NCBI RefSeq assembly: GCF_016862515.1
Contig: NZ_BONC01000006.1
Coordinates: 124,001-188,000, forward strand
From: Asanoa iriomotensis
Lineage (GTDB): Bacteria; Actinomycetota; Actinomycetes; Mycobacteriales; Micromonosporaceae
Length of the DNA stretch: 64,000 bases
Direction of reading: 5' to 3'
The first letter of the stretch is position 1; every line of letters begins with the position of its first letter. The notes under the pieces were generated by a model that saw nothing but the letters and a program-made list of their open reading frames with translations, had not been told where the DNA came from and did not search any database. Below, in pieces: positions 8,068-15,534 of the stretch. The translations under genes and the position numbers were made by a program.

Positions 8068-9720
8068 GTGACCGGATCACCGAACACCGCCGGATTCTCG
8101 CTCGTGGAAAATCCCTGGATACCGGTGCTCGACGGGGCTGGTCGGCGACAGGAGCTGTCACTGCCCGACCTGTTCACCCACGCGGGCGACATCCGGATGA
8201 TCGCGTGTGAGCTGCCGACGCAGTCGTTCGCGATCCTGCGGTTGGCGTTGGCGATCGTGCACCGAACCACCGGTGGCCCGCCGGGCGAGGCCGCCTGGCG
8301 CGCCTTGTGGCGGGATCGGCAGCTGCCGCTGACCGACATCGCCGACTATCTCGGGGCGTTCCGCGAGCGGTTCGATCTTCTGCACCCCGAGCGTCCCTTC
8401 TACCAGGTCGCCGACCTGCGCGCCGCTAAGGACAACACGTACGGGCTCGAGCGTCTCATCGCCGACGTGCCCGCCGGCATGCCGTTCCTCGCCGCCCGCG
8501 CCGGGCCGGGGATGGAGTCCGTCTCGCCGGCCGAAGCCGCTCGGTGGCTGGTGCATTGCCAGGCATTCGATCCGTCGGGAATCAAGACCGGCGCGGCAGG
8601 CGACCCGCGCGTCAAGGGTGGGCGTGGCTACCCCATCGGTGTCGCGTCAGCCGGTTCGCTGGGCGGCATTCATCTCGAAGGAGCCAACCTGTTGGAAACC
8701 TTGCTGTTCAACCTGGTGCCGGTCGCACCGCGGTGGCAGCGGTCCGACGAGCGGGACCTTCCGGTCTGGGAACGCGAGCCACAGACGGCGTGCGAGGAAC
8801 CGGATTCGACCCGGGGACCTTTCGGCCTGCTCAGCCTTTACACCTGGCAGTCCCGAAGGGTCCGGCTCTTCGGCGACGCCGACCGGATCACCGGCGCGAT
8901 GGTCGCGATCGGCGACCGGCTCGACTGGCACGACCGGCATCTGCTGGAGCCGATGAGCGTCTGGGGACGCAGCGGTCCGCGGGAGCGCGAACAGAAACGG
9001 ACACCGGTGTACTTGCCCCGGCCCCACGACCACGCCCGTGCGTTGTGGCGCGGGCTGCAGACCCTGTTGCCGTCGCCGCCACCGGGGGCAGAGCCGGCGC
9101 AGCGGCTGTCGCCGATGGTGGTGCAGTGGCTGGCCAGCCTGTCCGTCAGCGGCGTCGTCGGCGGGGATTTCCAGGTGCGGCCGCGCGCGACCAGCGTCAC
9201 CTACGGCACCCAGCAGGCGGTCATCGACGAGGTGTTCAGCGACGCGTTGACGATGAACGTGCTGCTTCTGGTCGAGGACTCCGCACTGCGTACGGCCGCC
9301 GTCGACGCAGCGGCCGACGCCGAGGCGGCGGTGACGGTGCTGCGCCGGCTCGCCGAGAACCTACGGCGCGCGGCCGGTGGCAGGGACGCTGAGAGTGGCG
9401 AGGGTCAACGGGCCGCGGAACACGCGTACACCATGCTGGATCGGTCTTTCCGTGACTGGGTGGCCCGCCTCGGGCCGAACAGCGATCCGGTCGAGGAGCG
9501 GTCCGCCTGGCAGCGCCACGTGCGCCGGTCCGTCTCCACCCTCGCCGCCGACCTGGTCGCGGCAGCCGGACCAAAAGCCTGGGTGGGCCGACCGGGCGTC
9601 GACCGCAACGGTCGCGGCGTCCACTACTCCAGCCCGCAGGCCGAGGCCTGGTTCCGAGCCGGCCTCGCCAAGGCGCTGCCGATGGCGTCTTCGCAGCAGG
9701 GTCGGGAGGACGCGCCATGA
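8068..9720 (+). CDS. casA: Cas8e / Cse1, large subunit of type I-E Cascade
   Basis: 550 aa, the family's normal length. I chose the GTG at 8068, 8 nt after an AAGGAGG at 8053-8059, rather than the GTG at 8050 that precedes the Shine-Dalgarno. The N-terminal FSLVENPWIPV, the segment WLVHCQAFDPSGIKTG and the C-terminal four-helix bundle are typical of Cse1. Cse1 recognises the PAM and, in standard systems, recruits Cas3. Here it is intact although Cas3 is gutted. It overlaps cse2 by ATGA. Confidence 0.95.
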   Translation: MTGSPNTAGFSLVENPWIPVLDGAGRRQELSLPDLFTHAGDIRMIACELPTQSFAILRLALAIVHRTTGGPPGEAAWRALWRDRQLPLTDIADYLGAFRERFDLLHPERPFYQVADLRAAKDNTYGLERLIADVPAGMPFLAARAGPGMESVSPAEAARWLVHCQAFDPSGIKTGAAGDPRVKGGRGYPIGVASAGSLGGIHLEGANLLETLLFNLVPVAPRWQRSDERDLPVWEREPQTACEEPDSTRGPFGLLSLYTWQSRRVRLFGDADRITGAMVAIGDRLDWHDRHLLEPMSVWGRSGPREREQKRTPVYLPRPHDHARALWRGLQTLLPSPPPGAEPAQRLSPMVVQWLASLSVSGVVGGDFQVRPRATSVTYGTQQAVIDEVFSDALTMNVLLLVEDSALRTAAVDAAADAEAAVTVLRRLAENLRRAAGGRDAESGEGQRAAEHAYTMLDRSFRDWVARLGPNSDPVEERSAWQRHVRRSVSTLAADLVAAAGPKAWVGRPGVDRNGRGVHYSSPQAEAWFRAGLAKALPMASSQQGREDAP

Positions 9721-10337
9721 CCACGCACCCGTGGGTACGGCATCGCCGCGAGCTGGGCGACCACGTGGCCCGCACGGTCGGCGTCCTCCAGGCCCGGGTG
9801 CGCAGCGACGTGCCCGACGCCGTGAGCGCCCTCGCCCGGCTGCGTCGCGGCATCGGCCGGGCGCCGGGCTTCGACTTCACGCTGGACCGCTACCTGCACG
9901 TGCCCGACCAGCTTCTGGGCCGCCGGCCGGCCGACGACGCCGAGGCGGCGGACTCCGAGCACGCCGTGCACGACGCCGTTACCCACTACGCGCTGCACCA
10001 GCAGTCGCGCCGCGAGCGGATGCACGTGGACGGGCGCGGGCTCGGCCAGGCTCTGGTCACGCTCGTCCGCACGTCGACCGGCCCGGAAGGCGTCCGGCGC
10101 CGGTTCGCCGCGCTGGGCACCGCCAGCAGCTACCACGAGAGCGTCTACCACCTCCGCGGCCTGATCACCATGTTGCGCGAGCAGCAGATCCCGCTCGACT
10201 ACGGGTTGCTCGCCGACGACCTGCGGGCCCTGCGCGGACGTGACGGCCGCCCGAAAGTCCAGGCCGTCTGGGGCCGGGAGTTCTTCCGGAGCGGGCCCGC
10301 CACCAGCACCGGCGACATCGAGGAGGACCCATCATGA
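9717..10337 (+). CDS. casB: Cse2 (Cas11e), small subunit of Cascade
   Basis: 206 aa, mostly helical and basic, with the family's internal pattern (VSALARLRRGIGR near 40 and a long helical C-terminal half). Two copies normally line the Cascade backbone and stabilise the R-loop. The start overlaps the casA stop and the stop overlaps the cas7e start, both as ATGA. A Pro/Ser-containing tail after ~residue 190 is slightly longer than usual. No damage seen. Confidence 0.9.
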   Translation: MTTHPWVRHRRELGDHVARTVGVLQARVRSDVPDAVSALARLRRGIGRAPGFDFTLDRYLHVPDQLLGRRPADDAEAADSEHAVHDAVTHYALHQQSRRERMHVDGRGLGQALVTLVRTSTGPEGVRRRFAALGTASSYHESVYHLRGLITMLREQQIPLDYGLLADDLRALRGRDGRPKVQAVWGREFFRSGPATSTGDIEEDPS

Positions 10338-11458
10338 GCCGCACGATCATCGACGTGTATGCGCTGCACACCGTGCCACCGAGCAACCTCAACCGCGACG
10401 ACACCGGCTCGCCGAAGACCGCGATGTACGGTGGCGTGCGGCGCGCCCGCGTGTCGAGCCAGGCCTGGAAACGCGCGATCCGGCTGGCGTTCGCCGACCT
10501 GCTCGACGACTCACAGCTGGGCGAGCGCACCAAGCGAGTGGGCGAGTCACTCGCGGCCCGCATCAAGTCCCTCGACCCGGGCGTCTCCGACGCAGCCGCC
10601 TCGGCGCTCGCCACCGAGGTCTTCGTGGCGAGCGGCCTGGCCAGGGCGGACAAGAAGAAGGGCGAGCCGAAGGACGTCGAGTCCGGCTATCTGCTGTTCC
10701 TGAGCCACCGCCAGCTCGACAACCTCGCCGCCGCGGCGGTGAAGGCCAAAGCCGCCGGCGGAACTCTGGACAAGGCGACGATCAAGACGCTGGCCAACAC
10801 CGATCACTCGGTCGACATCGCGATGTTCGGCCGCATGCTCGCCGACATGTCCGACATCAATGTGGACGCTGCCTGCCAGGTGGCGCATGCGATCAGCGTC
10901 CATGCCGTCGACAACGAGTTCGACTACTTCACCGCGGTGGACGACCGCAAGGAGGACGCGGCCAAGACCGGCGCCGGCATGATCGGCACGATCGAGTTCA
11001 ACTCGTCCACCCTGTACAGGTACGCGACGATCGACGTCGACGCGTTGCAGCGCACCCTCGGCGACGCCAGAGCCACCCGGGCCGCCGTCGAGGCGTTCCT
11101 GGTGGCTTTCGCGCGCAGCATGCCGACGGGCAAGCAGAACACCTTCGCCCACCGGACACTGCCGGACGCGGTGATCGTCCGTGTACGCGAAACGCAGCCG
11201 ATCAACCTGGTCGGCGCGTTCGAGAAGCCCGTCCGCGAGACGTACGCCGCCGGGCGGGTCGAGTTGGCGGCGGCGGAGCTCGCCAAACACGCCACGGAGG
11301 TCGAGGCCGCCTACGGCGAACGCCCGGTCGGCAGCTGGGTGACCCAGGTAGGTGACCGCACCTCAGTGCTGACCGACCTCGGCAAGGCCGTCACCTTCGA
11401 CGAACTCGTCGCCGGCGTGGGGGAGCAGGTCGCCGTCGCGCTCGGACAGCCGACATGA
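10334..11458 (+). CDS. casC: Cas7e / Cse4, backbone subunit of Cascade
   Basis: 374 aa. The N terminus has the family signature IIDVYALHTVPPSNLNRDD and GGVRRARVSSQAWKRAIR; Cas7 copies polymerise along the crRNA. The IEFNSSTLYRYATIDVDAL segment and the ending in TFDELV are also typical. Length and motifs look normal. Coupled by 4-bp overlaps to cse2 upstream and cas5e downstream. Confidence 0.95.
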   Translation: MSRTIIDVYALHTVPPSNLNRDDTGSPKTAMYGGVRRARVSSQAWKRAIRLAFADLLDDSQLGERTKRVGESLAARIKSLDPGVSDAAASALATEVFVASGLARADKKKGEPKDVESGYLLFLSHRQLDNLAAAAVKAKAAGGTLDKATIKTLANTDHSVDIAMFGRMLADMSDINVDAACQVAHAISVHAVDNEFDYFTAVDDRKEDAAKTGAGMIGTIEFNSSTLYRYATIDVDALQRTLGDARATRAAVEAFLVAFARSMPTGKQNTFAHRTLPDAVIVRVRETQPINLVGAFEKPVRETYAAGRVELAAAELAKHATEVEAAYGERPVGSWVTQVGDRTSVLTDLGKAVTFDELVAGVGEQVAVALGQPT

Positions 11459-12156
11459 GCGTGCTCCTGCTGAGGCTCGCCGCCCCCATGCAGTCGTGGG
11501 GTTCGTCGAGCCGCTTCGCCCGCCGGGGCACCGAGGTCGCGCCGACCAAGAGCGGTGTGATCGGCCTCCTCGCCGCCGCCAAGGGCGTGCGGCGCACCGA
11601 GCCGCTCACGGACCTGCTCGGGCTGGAGTTCGGGGTGCGCCTCGACCAGCCCGGCCAGATTCTCCGCGACTTCCAGACCGCCCGCTCCCTCGACGGCCGC
11701 GACACCGCCCCGCTCACGTACCGCTTCTATCTCTCGGACGCGGTCTTCGTGGTCGGTGTCGCCGGCGAACGCGACCTGTTGCGCGGCCTGGACGAGGCGT
11801 TGAGACGGCCGAGGTTCCCGCTCTACCTGGGCCGCCGGTCCTGCCCACCGGCCGGCCCGATCAGCCTCGGCGTACACGAAGGGTCTCTCGACGGCGCCCT
11901 CGATGCCTGCCCTTGGCAGGCCGCGAACTGGCACCGCCGCGCAGCTGCCCCCACCGTCCGGCTCGAGATCATCCGCGATGCCCGCGAGGGCGAGCCGGTG
12001 ACGGAGACGGTGCACGACGAGCCGCTCAGCTTCGACCCGGCCCATCGGCAACACGGGTGGCGGTCGGTGCTGCGCCGGCACGTCGACCTGGCGAACGACC
12101 TCGCCGACCGCTCCAGGATCGCCGAACACGACCCGATGACCCTGCTGGGAGGCTGA
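11455..12156 (+). CDS. casD: Cas5e, crRNA 5'-handle binding subunit of Cascade
   Basis: 233 aa, normal for Cas5e. The N-terminal LLRLAAPMQSWGSSSRF and PTKSGVIGLLAAAKG are diagnostic of the family, and YLGRRSCPP follows in the central part. Cas5e caps the 5' repeat handle. It overlaps cas7e by ATGA; cas6e starts 3 bp after its stop. Intact. Confidence 0.95.
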   Translation: MSVLLLRLAAPMQSWGSSSRFARRGTEVAPTKSGVIGLLAAAKGVRRTEPLTDLLGLEFGVRLDQPGQILRDFQTARSLDGRDTAPLTYRFYLSDAVFVVGVAGERDLLRGLDEALRRPRFPLYLGRRSCPPAGPISLGVHEGSLDGALDACPWQAANWHRRAAAPTVRLEIIRDAREGEPVTETVHDEPLSFDPAHRQHGWRSVLRRHVDLANDLADRSRIAEHDPMTLLGG

Positions 12157-12158
12157 CC

Positions 12159-12827
12159 GTGTTCCTCACCCGGTTCCGAATCAACCCGGCACGCCGCGGC
12201 GCGCGCAAGCTGCTCTCATCTCCACACGCGATGCACGCCGCGGTCCGGGCCGCGTTCGCCACGCCGGAGGACCACGAACGCGACGGCGCCCGCACCCTGT
12301 GGCGGCTCGACAACCCGGCTCCCGCGACGGTCCACCTCTACATCGTCAGCCCGGGCCGGCCCGACCTGACCCACCTGGTCGAGCAAGCCGGCTGGCCGAC
12401 GACCGAGACGTGGGCGACTCGCGAGTACGCGGGGATGTTGGACTCGTTGCGGGCCGGACAGCGGTGGGCGTTTCGACTCACCGCCAACCCGACGCACAGC
12501 GGGCGCAAGACGGCGGAATCCAAGGAGACACAACGGTTCGCGTATCTGCGGGAGGAGGAGCAGGTCGCCTGGTTGACCAGCCGGGTGGGCCGGCTCGGCT
12601 TCGTGGTGGCGACGCAGCAGGACGGTCACCCGAACCTGCGGCTCCACCACCGGCAGACACACACGTTCAAACGCGGCATGGGTACGGTCACCCTCGGCAC
12701 GGTGACGTACGACGGGGTTCTGCAAGTGGTCGACGCCGACGCCTTCCGCCAGGCACTCAGACGAGGAATCGGCCATGGGAAAGCGTACGGCTGCGGTCTG
12801 CTTACCCTGGCGGCGGCAAACGCCTGA
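12159..12827 (+). CDS. cas6e: Cas6e, CRISPR RNA endoribonuclease
   Basis: 222 aa from the GTG at 12159, with GGGAGG just upstream inside the end of cas5e. This start gives the family N terminus VFLTRFRINPARRGARKLL and places a histidine at position 26 (SPHAMHAAV), which corresponds to the catalytic His26 known for Thermus Cse3. The C-terminal glycine-rich loop GIGHGKAYGCGLLTL is present. The enzyme cleaves the repeat hairpin and remains on the crRNA. The enzyme looks competent. The operon ends here: no cas1 or cas2 follow, and the array begins 55 bp later. Confidence 0.95.
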   Translation: MFLTRFRINPARRGARKLLSSPHAMHAAVRAAFATPEDHERDGARTLWRLDNPAPATVHLYIVSPGRPDLTHLVEQAGWPTTETWATREYAGMLDSLRAGQRWAFRLTANPTHSGRKTAESKETQRFAYLREEEQVAWLTSRVGRLGFVVATQQDGHPNLRLHHRQTHTFKRGMGTVTLGTVTYDGVLQVVDADAFRQALRRGIGHGKAYGCGLLTLAAANA

Positions 12828-12882
12828 ACGGACCGCTCGACGGTGATGCGGCGGCTCGCCGATCCGGGCCGTTCGAGGCGGC

Positions 12883-13136
12883 ATGCTCCCCGCACACGCG
12901 GGGATGGTCCCGCGTCCGGTTGATCTCTGTCGGCGAATGGCGTCGCGTTCCCCGCAGGCTGGTCCGGCGGTCCCGATTGGCCCGAGGCCTCCGGATCCAG
13001 TGCTCCCCACACACGCGGGGATGGCCCCAGAGCCGGACGCTGCCGGCCGCCGAGCAGACGTGTTCCCCGCGCACGCGGGGGTGGTCCGGACTCGCCCGGC
13101 GGCTGCGCCTGCTCCCCGCGCACGCGGGGGAGGGGA
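12883..13136 (+). CRISPR. CRISPR array 1, type I-E, five degenerate repeats
   Basis: Repeats of 28 nt, close to the type I-E consensus GTGCTCCCCGCGCACGCGGGG plus ATGGTCC, lie at 12883-12910, 12945-12965, 13000-13027, 13060-13087 and 13109-13136. The second has lost 7 nt including one stem arm. The last has a changed handle (GGAGGGG). Spacers are 34, 34, 32 and 21 nt. The orientation with ATGGTCC as 5' handle implies left-to-right transcription, probably read through from the cas operon because only 55 bp separate cas6e from repeat 1. The array looks old and no longer renewed, in line with the absence of cas1/cas2. Confidence 0.93.
12945..12965 (+). repeat. Degenerate CRISPR repeat lacking one stem arm
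   Basis: Alignment to the consensus gives GCGTTCCCCGC, then a 7-nt gap, then AGGCTGGTCC. The distance to the neighbouring repeats becomes 62 nt on both sides once the gap is allowed for, so this is a real array unit. Without the second arm the Cas6e hairpin cannot form, so spacers 1 and 2 would stay joined in one unprocessed RNA. Confidence 0.75.
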
Positions 13137-13171
13137 CGTGCGAGGGGCCGCCGTTGCTAGCGGGCGCCCAA

Positions 13172-14256
13172 CTACGAACGGATCGCGACGAAGATTGAGT
13201 CGTTTGGCCACGGTGGTCGCTCCATGAACACGCCGAGATCCAGGTCGTGGCCGGCGTAACGCGCGAGAACGTGGCTGAACGAATAGTCCGGCAGTTGCGC
13301 GTGGAGGCCACCCGGTCGGAAGACGACCGCTCCCCAGCGGTCGGGTCTGCGTCGGCCTGGGCCCACGCGAAGATCCACCCGTCCGCCGTCTCTCCCCAGG
13401 CGATGAGGCCCTCGTGCTCGGGATACACCGGCAGCACGATCGGTAGGTCTCCCGCTGGCCTCGTGGCGATCGTGCGGGCCAGCAACCCGAACATGTCCGC
13501 GTCCCCGGCGGCGCCGGGTGCGGTGACGACGATGTCACCGATGCGGCCCGGTCCGTAGGTGTCGACGAACCTACGGCAGTCCGCGGGCAGCCGCACGCCC
13601 ATGAACTCCTCCGCCTCGGCCCAGTCCGTGCGCGCGACGCCGGCCGGCGCGCGACCGATCAGCACGGCCAGCGAGTCGAGGTCGCCGGCCGGCGAGCCGG
13701 GCGTGCCCGACCTGGACGACTCCGGGCTCCTCTCGACGTCCGCGATCAGGAACTGGGACTCGCGGTCCGACTGGCTGTCGGGCTGACCTCCGACGGCGTT
13801 GATCAGGAACTGGGACGCCGGACCCGGCAGCGTGCGCCACCGCTGGAACTCCGCGTCGACCGCGACGAGCGGCCATCGGTCGGGGTCGTCGTCGTTCGTG
13901 AGCCAGCAGACCGGATCCATCCGGGGGCCGCGCGCCCACGGCAAGAGCCCCCCGGGCTCCGGGTAGATCGGGTGTGGGATCTGCAGTCCCGACGCCCTCG
14001 CGGCGCGCATGTCCTCGAGCCCGTAGGCGTGAAAACCCAGCAAGTCATCAATTGGATGACCGAAGTCGCCGGGCAGGTTGAGTTGCCACGGGCCGATGTG
14101 AATGCCGTCAGGCAAAGTTTCGGCGAGCAGCTTGTAGTCGGCCGGTAGGCGCAGGCCCAGGCCTTCTTCCATGGCAGCCCAGTCGAACTTTCCGCGTCGC
14201 CGAGCCTGCACTCCTAGCAGGAAACAGAGTCGCCCGACAGCGTCCGCACCGCTCAT
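13172..14256 (-). CDS. Tandem SUKH (SMI1/KNR4) domain protein, frameshifted
   Basis: Two SUKH-like domains of ~140 residues lie in tandem: ~20-155 (DWAAMEEGLGLRLPADYKLL ... DDDPDRWPLV) and ~200 to the end (DWAEAEEFMGVRLPADCRRF). SUKH proteins act as immunity or nucleic-acid defence partners in bacteria. The raw frame is lost near 13340 and runs into spurious CRISPR translation. Adding one G (CCCG[G]ACC) restores DADPDRWG, parallel to domain 1, and the frame then ends cleanly at the TAG at 13172. The gene sits between two CRISPR arrays on the opposite strand. No toxin gene is adjacent. It may be a recent pseudogene or carry a sequencing error. Confidence 0.7.
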
Positions 14257-14471
14257 GCGCGATCCCGTCGTTGAGGTTCGTGCCGAACCCGCACCACCCT
14301 AGGGGCGCACCCGCGCAACGACTCGCCCATGACCTCCTTTGATCTCGCGTCACCGGTCGAACCCTGGATGGTGATCGCGCGGGCCGGCGACCGCGCAGTC
14401 CGTGACCAGGTTGGAGCACTTGCTCTCCTGGCTCGTCCGTTCCGTATGGCAACGTACGCTTTGGATCCGAG

Positions 14472-14616
14472 GTGCTCCCCGCGCACGCGGGGATGGTCTC
14501 GTCCCAGAAGGCTTTCTGGACCTGGATGGAGATGTGCTCCCGGCGCACGCGGGGATGGGCCGACGACGTGGCCGTGCCGGCCGCGCTCGTGCTCCCCGCC
14601 CACGCGGGGATGGTCG
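14472..14616 (+). CRISPR. CRISPR array 2, type I-E, three repeats
   Basis: Repeats lie at 14472-14499, 14534-14561 and 14589-14616, with the same 28-nt consensus and orientation as array 1. Spacers are 34 and 27 nt. The first repeat is closest to consensus, the others have point changes (CCC to CCG, GGTCC to GGGCC and GGTCG). The 215 bp upstream (14257-14471) hold no other gene and are the likely leader or promoter region; I found no clear promoter boxes there. No cas genes adjoin this array, so it depends on the operon 2 kb to the left. Confidence 0.92.
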
Positions 14617-14619
14617 AGA

Positions 14620-14633
14620 CGTGCGCGGGGAGC
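14620..14633 (+). repeat. Inverted half-repeat (anti-repeat) after array 2
   Basis: CGTGCGCGGGGAGC is the exact reverse complement of 14 nt of the repeat consensus (positions 3-16) and lies 3 nt after the last repeat. In a transcript it could pair with the 5' half of a repeat, competing with the Cas6e hairpin, or act as a terminator-like stem. It could also be the decayed end of the array. Confidence 0.4.
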
Positions 14634-14636
14634 CAG

Positions 14637-15095
14637 CTATCCACCGTCGTTGGCGTCGCGCAGCGAACGGACCATGCTTCGCAGGATCCGGAGCGCGTCT
14701 GACTGCTCGGACTCCGTCAAGCCGGCGAGCATCCTGAGCTCGACGGACCGGACCGCGACGGTCGCCTGCTCGAGGCTGTGTCGGCCGCGAGGCGTGAGCC
14801 GCGTGGGAAGGACCTTCCCGACGGGTGCCTCCGCTGGGCGGGTCACGTAGCCGTCTCGTTCCAGTGCCTGGAGCAGCACGTTCATCGACTGCCGGGTCAC
14901 GAACGCGCCCCGTGCGAGCTCGGAGTTCGACAAGCCTGGTCGTTGAGCCAGCAGCTCGAGGCAGGAGTAGTGCGTCACGGTCATCCCGAGCGGTCGCAGC
15001 ACCGCCTCCATGGCCGCGCGGAGGGCACTCGACGCCTCTTTCAGGAGGTAGCCCAGGGACGTCTTCAGGTCGACGCCGGCGCCTTCTTGACTCAT
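14637..15095 (-). CDS. MarR-family transcriptional regulator
   Basis: 152 aa with a winged helix: recognition region SNSELARGAFVTRQSMNVLLQ and wing KVLPTRLTPRGRH, flanked by dimerisation helices. The start codon at 15093-15095 lies inside a palindrome that matches a second one in front of the divergent VOC gene, so autoregulation and control of its neighbour are likely. The ligand is unknown. The gene begins the ordinary part of the chromosome right after array 2. Confidence 0.88.
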   Translation of the reverse strand: MSQEGAGVDLKTSLGYLLKEASSALRAAMEAVLRPLGMTVTHYSCLELLAQRPGLSNSELARGAFVTRQSMNVLLQALERDGYVTRPAEAPVGKVLPTRLTPRGRHSLEQATVAVRSVELRMLAGLTESEQSDALRILRSMVRSLRDANDGG

Positions 15096-15111
15096 GTCAG
15101 TAGTCTGACAT
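15094..15111. promoter_or_regulatory. MarR operator 1 (overlaps marR start codon)
   Basis: ATGTCAG and CTGACAT arms of 7 bp around TAGT form a perfect inverted repeat that covers the start codon of the MarR gene. Binding here would block its own translation start region and transcription. Confidence 0.65.
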
Positions 15112-15122
15112 AGCTTGGTCTG

Positions 15123-15138
15123 TGTCAGAAGACTGACA
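15123..15138. promoter_or_regulatory. MarR operator 2 (upstream of VOC gene)
   Basis: TGTCAG and CTGACA arms of 6 bp around AAGA, the same half-sites as operator 1. The two centres are 28 bp apart. It ends just before the GAAGAAGGAG Shine-Dalgarno of the VOC gene. Confidence 0.65.
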
Positions 15139-15157
15139 TAGAAGAAGGAGCATCATC

Positions 15158-15526
15158 ATGCCCGCCACCGGCCCTGACTTCATCTCCCTGCAAGCTCGCG
15201 ACCTCGGCGCGTCGCAGGCGTTCTACGAGCACTACCTGGGCCTCGTCCGCTCGCCGGCTGGGCCGCCCCATGCCGTCGTCTTCGAGACGACGCCGATCGC
15301 GTTCGCTCTTCGCGACGTCGCTCCCGGCACCGATCTCGCCTCGGTCGCTCAACCCGGCATCGGTGCCGCGATCTGGCTCCACGCCACCGATGTCCAGGCC
15401 ATCCACGATGCTCTGGCGGCCGACGGTCACACCATCGTCTCCGCACCGATCGACGGTCCCTTCGGCCGGACGTTCACCTTCGCCGACCCCGACGGCTACC
15501 AGGTCACTCTCCACGACCGCGCCTGA
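15158..15526 (+). CDS. VOC-family (glyoxalase-like) metalloprotein
   Basis: 122 aa with the paired beta-alpha-beta-beta-beta modules of the vicinal oxygen chelate fold: FISLQARDLGASQAFYEHYL at the start and TFADPDGYQVTLHD at the end. Such proteins are isomerases, dioxygenases or binding proteins for small toxic molecules. An AAGAAGGAG ribosome binding site precedes the ATG. The shared operators suggest induction by the MarR ligand, which may be its substrate. Confidence 0.85.
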   Translation: MPATGPDFISLQARDLGASQAFYEHYLGLVRSPAGPPHAVVFETTPIAFALRDVAPGTDLASVAQPGIGAAIWLHATDVQAIHDALAADGHTIVSAPIDGPFGRTFTFADPDGYQVTLHDRA

Positions 15527-15534
15527 TCGGCCGA

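Noticed and set aside
12626-13123. Minus-strand open frames across the arrays with repeated HPRVCGEH-type peptides
   Set aside because: This peptide is the known false translation of type I-E CRISPR repeats.
12828-15095. Possible cas1/cas2 genes after cas6e
   Set aside because: No frame shows Cas1 or Cas2 motifs; the space is filled by arrays and the SUKH gene.
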